Source of the DNA: Gavia stellata
Taxonomy: Eukaryota > Chordata > Aves > Gaviiformes > Gaviidae
DNA: 64,000 bases
Assembly: GCF_030936135.1 (NCBI RefSeq)
Contig: NC_082594.1
Span: 18,253,553-18,317,552 of the forward strand
Direction: 5' to 3'
A program made the position numbers and the translations under genes. Shown here piece by piece: positions 47,401-59,400 of the stretch. The notes beneath the pieces are model-generated. The model was given only the letters and a program-made list of their open reading frames with translations. It was not told the origin of the DNA and made no database searches. Every line of letters begins with the position of its first letter. The first letter of the stretch is position 1.

Positions 47401-50400
47401 CAAAAGTATGAAACACTTTATGCACAGCTTTTGGTTGCATAAACTGGAGCCCTGCAGCACAAAAGAGTTGAATTGCAAAAGGCATAACATAACTCTACAA
47501 AATCTGGAGTGGAACAAAGTGAAGGTTGGCAGTCTTTTCCAGTTTAAAGACTAGGGGACATCAAGTGAAGCTAACAGATTCAAGATTCTAAGAAAATAGG
47601 TTTACTTTTTCGTAAAACATTCAGTTAACCTGGGGGTAATCCTACTGCCTTCAACTGTCTGGATGTTTACAGGGGTTCAGAAAGCAACAAATTCATGAAA
47701 GAGGAAATCATTGAAGGCTACTGAAGACGGGCACCACTTCTAACTCATAATCTGCCCAGGTCGCCTGTGGTCAAATGTTATATTGAAGGAATTATTATGC
47801 ATATAAGGCAAGCATATGGTGATCTTTCTTAGGTATCTGCTAATGGTCACTTATAAATGGCTAGAGTAACATTTGGTCCAATCCACTGTGGTGTTCCCAT
47901 TTTTGTTACAAAGAGCAAAGTGGGTTGGGCTTTTATCTACAAAAAATAAATTATTTGAGAATCTCTTTTTACATATACATCTGTTCAATAAATATATTCC
48001 CAAAGTAGTTAATGACATGAAATGTTCCATTATGACGGACAACTGAAGTTTGGCTTCCTGCACTGGGAGAGATTGGGAAACTTTTATATGTTTTCAGGCT
48101 ATTCTCCGCCAATTCACCCCAACAGGTATTCTTAGTGTTATTGATAATGTTTGAGGGAGAGGAAGGAAAGAATGCTGTACAAGAATCACAGAATGGTAGG
48201 GGCTGGAAGGGATCTCTGGAAATCATCTAGTCCAACCCCCTCCCCCTGCCAGAGCAGGTTCATCCAGAGCAGGTTGCACAGGAATGTGTCCAGGCAAGGT
48301 TTGAATATCTCCAGAGAAGGAGACAGAAGAAAGTTAAGAAGAAAATAATGATATTCAGAAAATCAGAATCTTATTATTTGATATGCACAATATGCTGTAA
48401 TTCTGTAGACTAAATGTTATGCTAATAATTACTGTTCTTTTTTTGAAGTTTGTTTCAAGATGTGAAACAGAGAGATCCTTCTGGAATGTCAAAACCTCTT
48501 CCCTTGAAGCTCCAGCAAAAGGCTTTTGAGAATGCGTATCTCAGAGTTCAGGAAGGAATGAGAAATCTGGTACCAACATCTAGTCATTAGTTTTGTCTAG
48601 TTTTCATCTTATGAGTAAGATGACTTTTAAAATAATTGTGTTTAGTTTTCCAAGAACATTAATTCTCTGGACTTCTTATAATCTGAGGTGGTGAAACAAG
48701 GTGGTAGTCAGGAAATTTCCTTACACATCCAGTCAGTCACTGTTTTGCCCACATTGGAAGTTTGTAAACTTCTTCACTGTATGTTCCAGACTGCTAATAT
48801 CCAGCCTGAACCTCCCCTGGCACAACTTGAGGCCATTTCCTCTTGTCCTGTCGCTAGTCACTTGGGAGAAGAGACCAACACCCACCTCTCTACAACCTCC
48901 TTTCAGGTAGTTGTAGAGAGTGGTAAGGTCTCCCCTCAGCCTCCTCTTCTCCAGGCTGAACAACCCCAGTTCCCTCAGCCGTTCCTCATCAGACTTGTGC
49001 TCCAGACCCCTCACCAGCTTCGTCACCCTTCTCTGGACACGCTCCAGCACCTCAATGTCCTTCTTGTAGGGAGGGGCCCAAAACTGAACACAGGATTCGA
49101 GGTGCAGCCTCACCAGCACTGAGTACAGGGGCACGATCACCTCCCTAGTCCTGCTGGCCACACTATTTTTGATACAGACCAGAATGCCGTTGGCCTTCTT
49201 GGCCACCTGGGCACACTGCTGGCTTATATTCAGCCGGCTGTCAGTCAACACCCCCAGGTCCTTTTCTTCTGGGCAGTTTTCCAGCCACTCGTCCCCAAGA
49301 CTGTAGCGTTGCATGGGGTTATTGTGACCCAAGTGCAGGACCTGGCACTTGGCCTTGTTGAACCTCGTACAATTGGCCTGGGCCCATCGATCCAGCCTGT
49401 CCAGATCCCTCTGCGGAGCCTTCCCCCCCTCAAGCAGATCAACACACCCACCCAACTTGGTGGTGTCTGCAAACTTACTGAGGGTGCACTTGATTCCCTC
49501 ATCCAGATCATGGATAAAGATATTAAAGAGAACTGGCCCCAGTACTGTGCCCCGGGGACTACCACTTGTAACTGGCCACCATAGGATTTAAATCCATTCA
49601 CCACAACCCTTTGGGCCTGGCCATCCAGCCAGTTTTTTACCCAGTGATGAGCGCACCTGTCCAAGCCAAGAGCAGTCAGTTTCTCCAGGAGAATGCTGTG
49701 GGAAACCATGTCAAAGGCTTTACTAAAGTCTAGGTAGACTATATCCATAGCCTTTCCCTCATCCACTAAGTGGGTCACTTTGTCATAGAAGGAGATCAGG
49801 TTAGTCAGGCAGGACCTGCCTTTCATAGTATAAAAACAGATTTGTAAATTTCAGTAAGATCATGTTTCCAGTGGTATTAGAGCAGTGGTTCTCACAAAAC
49901 CAAAATTTGCTTAAAAAGTTTAACTATTCAGAAGAAACTTCAAGTGAAGGGAAAGTTTTACTTCATTGCAGTGACTGGAAATGCAATGGTCTATATTACT
50001 GTTGAATTTCTTTAACTGTTAGTTTTTCTATTAGTGTCTTTCACTTTTCCTCCTTCCTTGCTACTATGCTAAGTCATCTACATCACCTACATTTCCCATT
50101 TTTTTTCTGTCATGCTGTCATCTATCTGCATGTCATCTCTCTGCTGCATTTTCTCTTTGTTCCCTTTGCCTGCTGTCTTGTAGCTTGGGCTCACTGCTGA
50201 GGCCTCATCTCTCTGTCATCTCCTTTCATTTCCCTGTACTGTCGCCTCCAGCTCTTTGTCATCTCATCTCATTTCTCTGTTGCCTTGGCTCCCTGTTTTG
50301 TAACCTCAGCTTGCTGTTGTCTATTAGCTTCTGCCCTTTCATTGCAGTTTCTTGTTACTTTTATTCACTATTCATCCCTTATCAACACCATGCCTTAATA

Positions 50401-53400
50401 GGGGAAGAACTGCATTTGAATTACAAGGCACTTCTTTCCTATATGCATCAGGGAGGAGCAAAAAGGAGACTTGTCTTGTCAACACCTCCACCATTTCTCT
50501 GTTAAGTGCGTTGCCTTTGTTTAAACTGCTGATACTATAACATGAACTGGAGTGTGTGAGGTATCGGCATGTGTGCTGGCATGCTGGAGGCAGTAACTTC
50601 TGGTTGAGGAGTAGGGCAGACAGCTGGGGGAAGTAATTTTTAAGCAACCAAAGCAAGATTTTCAGCAGTATTTATGTCAATGCCCTTAATTTTAAATTAT
50701 TTATGCTAATTTATTAATTAGGAGATTGCTTTAACAGAATATTTGTTTTGAGTTCTTCATTATTTCTTATTGAAGGTCAGGGGTGATGCAAGTCCTGAAG
50801 ATCTTTTGGACAAACAGTGTAATGGAAAAGCGGTTTTGCTGATGCTTATAACCATGGTTCTGTGCTGCAGTCCGGTCTGTGAAAAGCAAGCTTTGTTTGC
50901 TATTTGCCAGTCTGTGAAAGAGAATGGATTAGAACCCCACCTTGTGAAAAAAGCAAGTGTAAAATTCCATTTTATATTTAGGTTATAAATTAAGTTTAGG
51001 TTAAAACTGGAACGGTACAAAATGCTTTTGTCAGTATTGAAAGTTGTTAAATTTCATAAAAGCGTGGCTAATGTGGGACTTAAATGTCTGAATGAATTTG
51101 TAATTATATTTAATGTCCTACATAGACATCGTAAAAGGCAATTGTAATGGTAAATCTTGTATGTTAAAAGTACAGATCTGAAATAGAAATAGATTTTTAT
51201 ACATTGAAGATTGCAGATCTCATTTAAAAAAATCTTTCTACCCAGTAGAAGTAAAGCGAGTTTTCCAATGTAGAAAATACGTAAAATAAATGCAAAGTAT
51301 TGGAAGATAGTATGTGTCTTGTGGACTTCTATTTTGAAGTTCCTAAGGGCGTACTGAAATAATTGTTGTTTATACTGCAGCCTTTTGTGTCTGTCATTTT
51401 TTTAGTGCACATGTTCTCTCCTTTTTATCCTTTCTTTCTATTCGTTTCCTCTTGTTTTTCCACACAGTCTCTACCCCACAAAATGTGTACTGGGTGTCCT
51501 TTCTTTGCATACCACCTCTTACAGGATAGTTGTAGTTCCTTGATTGCACTCTTTCGAGATACAGCAATACAAACACTAAAAAAATTGCTTATGCTAAATA
51601 GGAGCTGAGTTATACAAGTATTCACTAAAAGGCTGGCGGGGGAACATGGAGGTGTAGTACTGACAGTTTGCCATAGTATCATGTACTCTGCATGCTATTT
51701 CTGCAATCTTATTTCATGCACAGGTTTTGAAAAAAGTATCTGACATTTTCGGCTATAAAAGTATAGAAGACTTCATGACATCACATTTAGACTATTTGGT
51801 GATGGAGTGGCTGAAAATAAATGACAGTGGATATAGCCTGTCTGCTTTTCCTTATGTTCTTCTGAACTATACTAGCCTTGAGGAATTCTACAGGTAAGTT
51901 TGCTGTATGAAAGCAGTTTATTTAGATTTATTTACAGTTATGACACAGGATTTCAAATTTCTAAATGTAGTAATGCATCAGGATTTTGTTGTAAGATAAC
52001 ATATGGAGAGCTTTTAAAATGTTTTCCAAGTATCTTGTATATTATATTTATGCTGGTAAGATTTTTTTGAATAGCAGTAGCTAAACAATAATTACAAGTT
52101 TACTTGTACAGTAGAGGAATGGTATTTGCTATATTATGCTTGAGATTTTTTTAAAAATTCAATTTAAGGACATTCTGGAAACGTATTTACTACATGTAGG
52201 TCTTGTTACAAAGTTTTGGTTCCACACCTGGTGATTAGAAGTCAATTTGAAGATGTGAAATCACTTGCCAACAAGATTGAAAAAGACTGGAGGGAGGTTC
52301 TAGCAGACTGTTTTCCAAAGATACTTGTGAATATCCTCCCATATTTTGCCTATCAAAGCCATGGAAAGAGTGAAGTAGCAGAGCAAAGAGATACGGCTTC
52401 TAAAGTCTACGACATGCTTAAGGATGAAAACTGCTTAGGAAAACAGGTATCTGTTTTAAATGTGTAAATTGAGTTCTGTGCCATTTAACAGATCTGAAAG
52501 AAGCTTTTGTATATTCTGTTAAAATGTAGATAGTTTGAGTTTATAGATACAAAATTATTATTTTAATAAAGCGGAACTAGCCAAATTTTTATCCCAAGCT
52601 ATTCATTAGAAACTTTCAGGCAGGCAGTTTACTTGAAATACAATTTTATTCAGAATGTAATAAAAAAAACCTTTACCATTCATTTTACAACCCCGAGTTT
52701 CCCTGTCATATATCTGTTTAAGTAAGTAATGTTTTCCTCTTAAAATATTTTGTTAATGCTTTGTGTGGAGCCATCTTCCCCAGAGGCAGACTCTGTATTC
52801 ATAGAATCATAGAAAGGTTTGGGTTGGAAGGGACCTTAAAGACCATCTAGTTCCAACCCCCCTGCCATGGGCAGGGACACCTTCCACTAGACCAGGTTGC
52901 TCAAAGCCCCGTCCAACCTGGCCTTGAACACTTCCAGGGTTGGGGCATCCACAGCTTCTCTGGGCAACCTGTTCCAGTGCCTCACCACCCTCATGGTGAA
53001 GAATTTCTTCCTAATAGCTAATCTAATCTAAATCTACCCTCTTTCAGCTTAAAGCCATTACCCCTTGCCCTATTACTACACGCCCTTGCAAAAAGTCCCT
53101 CTCCAGCTTTCTCGTAGGCCCCTTCAGGTACTGGAAGGCTGCTATAAGGTCTTCCTGGAACCTTCTTTTCTCCAGGCTGAACAACCCCAGCTCTCAGCCT
53201 GTCTTCATAGGAGAGGTGCTCCAGCCCTCTGATCATCTTTGTGTCCCTCCTCTGGACTCACTCCAACATGTCCATGTCCTTCTTATGTTGGGGGCCCCAG
53301 AGCTGGACACAGTACTGCAGGTGGGGTCTCATGAGAGCAGAGTAGAGGGGTAGAATCACCTCCCTCGACCTGCTGGTCCCGCTTCTTTTGATGCAGCCCA

Positions 53401-56400
53401 GGGTATGGTTGGCTTTCTGGGCTGCAAGCGCACATTGCCAGGTCATGTTGAGCTTCTCATCAACCAACACCCCCAAGTCCTTCTCCTTGTGTCTGCTCTC
53501 AATCCATTCTCTGCCCAGCCTGTATTTGTGCCTGCGGTTGCCCCGACCCAGGTGCAGGACCTTGCACTTGGCCTTGTTGAACTTCATGAGGTTTACACAG
53601 GCCCACCTCTCAAGCCTGTGAAGGTCCCTCTGGATGGCATCTCTTCCCTCCAGCGTGTGAACTGCACCACAGAGCTTGGTGTAGTTGGAAAAGTTGCTGA
53701 GGGTGCGTTCAATCCCACTGTCCATGTCACTGACAAAGATGTTAAAAAGCACCGGTCCCAGTACCGACCCCTGAGGAACTATACTCCGAACTAGTAGTAA
53801 AATTAAATATAATTTTTTTTTCCAGATACTGTAAGAAAGTAAATTGTTCTACCTGTGACTGCCATAGATAAGACTTAACCAGGCTTAATTTAAAAATGAA
53901 TTGTATGCCATGGATAATTGAACAAATAAAGAATCCAGACATGAAAAAATGGGTTTTCTCAGAAGGAAAAGAAATGTTAAATTATTATAGATTTTTTTTT
54001 TTTCTTATTGAAACACTACTTTTCTCCTTCTAGCAAATTGACAATTTATCTCATAATAACTTACCAGAGATTGTGGTTGAACTGTTGATGACCTTACATG
54101 AACCACCTGATACCATGGTAGAAGAAGGAGCTCATCTAAGTAAATATATACGGTACGTGTTTGTAGATTTTCTAAATACTGAGTGTGTTTGTATAACATT
54201 GTGCATTAAAACGTGCCCTTCAGGCATAAGAAGAGGTGGCCCTGAAGTTGAGAATTAAAGGATTTTATTGTCATTAGTAATGATGTATCATAGGCATGCT
54301 TTCTCACATAGTTATTCCCCAGTATCAGATGGAGAACCTCTATAATACTTCAGTTAATGGAAAGAATGAATGGGGTGTTGAAGGGAATGCCGTTTTATGT
54401 CGGTGAGCTGGACCATGGCAATGCCAATTTAGATTAGTTCAAATTTGGATGGACTGCCCTCTCTGTAAAACTGGTCAGGTTTTAATGTCTAAATTAAAGT
54501 GATTCTTTTAAAGGTCTTTAAATATTTAGAAGTCACTGAGAAGTGAAGTGAACCATTTCTTAACAGTTCTTGTAGTGGCAGCTCTTGCCATTGGTAAGGA
54601 CATTGTTTAAGCAATGCCAAATAAATGAATTCCTAATTAACAGAAATATTCTAATGCCATAAATATCTTCATTTTTATGAGCTTTTCAGTCTTTGTTGTT
54701 GTCCTAAAAATATCACTGCATAATTATATCTGGAAATAAGTTTCCAGATTTTTGTGTTTAGATACAAACTATTTGGAAAAACATTACACTTTCTGAAGTT
54801 ATTGAAGATTATTTTTGTTGTAGAAATATAAAGTTGAAAGAAACAAAAGGATTTCCTTGAAAATCTGCCAAAAGTTAAATGGCTGAGGATTTCAGAACTT
54901 TATAAATAAGAAATTTATTTCAGTGAGTTTATTAACAGAGTGTGGTGTCTGCTTGTAACCAAAGTTTTTCTTTCTAAGAAGGGAACGGTAAGAATAAGAG
55001 TGATGCAACTTAGATTTCAGTGTTTTGTTACTATCATGATGCATTTTGTTTCTTTTTGAGGCCCCAGAAAAGTTGCCTACCCTTTTTTTATAATGGGGAG
55101 ATTCATGATTACTTTTTTCTCAACCAAATTTTTTGCATAATTACAAAATGCAGAAGCTTTATCCATGACTTGTATTAGATTTTCCTACAAAGTACCTTGG
55201 ATGAGACAAATGTGTGGGTTTTAAGCAATATGATCTTTCAAAAAATAATAAAAGAATGTTAAGAAGGTACAACTTAGAAAGCTGCCATAGAGGGACAACT
55301 GACAGCTAAAAATGAGAGGTATGTCACTGCTGGGTGCTTTTGTTGCTTGTTACTGAAAGCGGAAAAGATTTCCTAGGAGTTACATGTTTATTCAATGAGA
55401 CTTACTTTATTTAATACACGGGGTTTGATTTTGGGAAGAAAAAAAAAAATCTCTTTTTTATTCATTTAGGGAACTGGATCCTGCTCCTAATCCTCCTCAC
55501 TTTCCATCTTACGTGATTAAGGCAACCTTGGACTATATTAGCAACTGTCATAAAAGCAAATTAAAAAGTCTTGTAGCAGTTCTTTCTAAAAGCCCTGTAA
55601 GTATTTAATGATGATTTTCTTTTTCTGTAGTATGTAAAATTTCTTTTATGGGTACGTTTTAGTTTAATTAGACATTTTCATCATGTATATATGAGGAAAA
55701 AATACAACCTTGGAAACCTTTCTGTTCTTTTGTTTGCCTTCTGAAATGGAAGAAGTCTTGAGTTCAGGGGCACAGTAACCTTACAAAAATTACATGCTTT
55801 GAACTACTACGTGCATTATATAATACATATAAAATAATGTATAAATAGAGACGATTATTTTAAAGGTTCGGGAAATCTGTGTGTACCAGACCCAAATTAG
55901 ATGCAATTTATTTCTTTGGCATATGTCTGAAGAACATTCTAAAATAATTATATTTGGACAATTTTATCTAAATATTATCTACAATTAAGATGTTAAAGTT
56001 TGCTTCCCTTACTGACAGTGTGAAATTCTATAGTCTGTGATATTTTTAGACATTTGATTTTCAGTTGTTAAAGGCAAATACGAAGGCATATAAAATTATG
56101 CAGCCCTAGCAATAAATCACAAACATATTACTGTCTTGTAACATCATTCCTTAGAAACGTATCTTTTCAAAGTTTATGCTGTTTTATTGCATATATTGTC
56201 AACAGCTTACTTTGCCTATCCATAAACAATCTAAAAATAAGAAAAAAAAATTTTGGACTATGTTTGTCTAAATCTTGTGAGTGTAAAAGTTAATATTGCC
56301 AGCCAGTGGAGTAAATTCTTTAAAATGTAACACAACCTGCCCAGTACTTTAAGATACTTTTTTTTAAGTTTACAGTTTTAACAGTTACGATCTGTATTGA

Positions 56401-59400
56401 TATATTCTGTCAAATAATGCATGTTGTACATATGAACACTATGTTTGAAAGAATATAGATCGAAGCACTACCCAATGTTTTAATAGTTTTTATTTGATGT
56501 TTCTCCTGTGGTGAAAACTGCCATAACTGTTTGGTTTTCTGAAAAATGTGCATAACCTTTCTCATGTGGGGGGAAAAAAAGAAGAAAGAAAATTAGGAGG
56601 TATGGGGCTTATGGTCCTTCTTGGAGAATTGGTTTCTATTCAGGTCTTTTGTTTAAAGCAGTAAAAATAGCAAAGCCTTTTTTTCTATGTCCTTTAAAAA
56701 AACCATGTATCTCTATCGCTCAAGTTTTTCTTGATATAAAGTGTATCTATATTGGTATGGTGAATTATTTTTTTAATCATACTTTATTCATTTTTAGGAT
56801 TCATTCCAGAAAATCCTTCTAGCCCTTTGTAAGTATGCATCAGATGCAAACAACATTTACAAGAAGCACAGAGTTCTTACCATTTATCACTTGTTTGTTA
56901 GTCTGTTACTTAAAGAGATAAAAGATGGTTTAGGAGGAGCATGGGCTTTCGTCCTCCGAGATGTAATTTATACCCTAATTCACTACATCAATAGCAGGTA
57001 AATATGGTAATTATATCTTGTTCTTCCTGTCTGTGCTCCCTTGTTCTTGGAACCTTACATTTCAGTATCACTAGTAGATGTTAATTCATTTATAGAAATA
57101 ATTGAAATTTCCTGAAAGAAAAAACTAAATTGCCTTTCTTTGGTAATTTTGGAATTTAAATTTACAACTTAGTAAAATGTGGAATGTTTTGTGCTATCAT
57201 TGTATTTAAATGTTTGCTATACTGCAGAATTTTGTATCTATAATAGGCTATCAAATTGTAGAAATAAGAAGTTTGGGGAGATTTTGATGACAGAAAGCGT
57301 GTTTGGGAATTTAGAGGATATGGGAGAAAAAATCAGATTGTGGAGTTAACTGCAAAGTAAGCACATGTCAAATAAAATGTGCTTCTTGAGTTAATAAAGA
57401 GACATTATTGAGTTAATAAAGAGACATTTACATTCTCACCAATAAGTAGCTAACAAAATGAGTGAGAATTGGTAGATGTTATCTTAGCTTGTCTTTGGTT
57501 TGAGAAAACGGGTACTTCATCAGCCTTAAGATTTTAAATAGAGATTCTTACCTTTCATAAGGACTAGAGATACTGTCTTACTTGAGGTTTAGCTTTGGAT
57601 TTCCAGGACAGTTATTCACCTAAATATCATTGAGTTTAAGTGCAAGTTGATTGCTTTGCTTGTTGGAAGCATTTTATACCCTGAAATCTTGGAGAGGTGT
57701 GGATTTTATGGTAAATGCCATTATTATGAGACGACTTATTGCGATCAACACCAAACTGGGGCAGTTGATGAAGCGGAGGGCAAGGCTGCCATTCAGACAG
57801 ACCTCATCTAGCTGTAGGAGTGGGACAACAAGTACATTGTGAAGTTGAACAAAGACAACTCCTAAGTCTTTCATTTGGGATGGAATAACCCCATGCATGA
57901 ATGCAGGCTTGAGAGCTGACCGTCTAGAAAGTAGCTTTGCAGAAGAGAACTCAGGAGTCTTGGAGGACAAGCTAGATGAGTCAGGAGTGTGCCTTTCATC
58001 ACTGAAGGCTGACTGTGTACTGGACTGTGCTGGCAAGAGTGTAACCAGCAAGTTGAGGGAAGTAGTCATTCCCCTCCAAGTCTTATGAAGCTCCAGTAGG
58101 ACCACTGTGTCCAGTGTGGGGCTGCTCCAGCCAGGACATGAGATACGATGGCAAACTGGGATGGGTTGAGTGGAAGACCCCCAAGGGGGTAAGTGGAGTT
58201 GATCTAATTTCTGTTCTCCAGTTTCTGGAGGGGAAGATACCTTGTAGAGACAGTAGAGCCAGACTTTTCCTAGAGGTGCCCAGTGAAAGGACAAGAGGTA
58301 GCACCCACCAAGTTGCAAAATGGGAAATTCTGGTTGGGTATAAGGGAAAAGATTTGCACAGTGAGAATAGTCAAATACTGGAGCAGGTTGCTTAGAGAGG
58401 CTATTGATTCTCCATTCAAGGAATGTATCAGAATTCATCTCAACAAAACTGTGCGAACCTGATCTGTCTTTGAAGCTGATGCTGCTTCAGGCAGGAAGCT
58501 GGACTAGATAATCCCCAGGTGTCCTTTGTAACCTAAATATTTTTAATTTTTTTTTTTTAAACTAATGGTTATGTGAGAGAGGAGGGTTCAGAGAGTATGT
58601 TTTCCACTTTGTTCTGGTTCTGTCAACATTGTTCTGGCAAATAATAAACTAAAAGCCTTTTTGGGTTGGTTTTGGGTTTTTTTCCTTTTTGGAATGTATT
58701 TTTCTTTAAGTTTTTTACTGTTTTTCCAAAGTCATCAGTCAAGTTCTGTGTGTTTTATTTCTCCCATGTCTCCTGAGCTGAATCCTTAGAGCTGATTAAG
58801 TTGATAATTTCAAATTTTAGAATCAGTTCCTCCTATAAAGTTGATCTATATTTCCCCTTTTCCCCTATTCTTCCCTGTTGTATAATAGGTTAATACTTGA
58901 GACAATGACAATTTGCATTTCTTTAATTTCACTTTTTTGTTTCCTCTGACAGACCTGTTATTATCAGAGATATATCCACACGCAGCTTTTCACTCTGTTG
59001 TGATCTTCTTCATCATGTTTGCCACACAGCGGTTACATGTTGCAATGATGCTCTAGAAAGCCACCTCCATGTTATCGTAGGAACCCTAATACCTCTTGCT
59101 GTGGAGCAGTCTGAGATTCAGGAACAGGTAGTTTTGAGTTGCTGGTTATTCCTTATCCGTTAGCTTTTTAGTTCATGTTCACTGTCGTAAAAGCTGTATC
59201 TATACTCATGTTCAATTTTAATTCTTTTTTTCTATGCTTTGTAGGTTTATATAAAAGATATTATTTGGGTTGTAACACTATGCCTTTAATTTTTTAAATA
59301 AAATCATCTTTACTTTTGGTACTTTCATTTTGACAAATATTGTGTTCCATATTTAATTCCTATGGCTTTAAACAGTGATTAAGATGTATTTGTATCATAA

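Larger units (their letters stand above)
46957..48448 (+). other. ATM: ATM intron 22
   Basis: About 1.5 kb holding an ancient sense-oriented CR1 (47345-47790) and a short antisense CR1 3' end (48183-48325), the latter ending about 125 bases before exon 23. Confidence 0.75.
56998..58952 (+). other. ATM: ATM intron 29
   Basis: About 1.95 kb. Holds a 22-bp tandem duplication (57386-57429) and a diverged sense CR1 (57690-58540). Confidence 0.75.

Noticed and set aside
48688..49122. A 144-codon plus-strand open frame
   Set aside because: It is the reverse strand of the CR1 copy; the coding strand of the element is minus.
57674..58438. A 254-codon minus-strand open frame
   Set aside because: It is antisense to a diverged CR1 whose sense strand is plus; no independent protein similarity.
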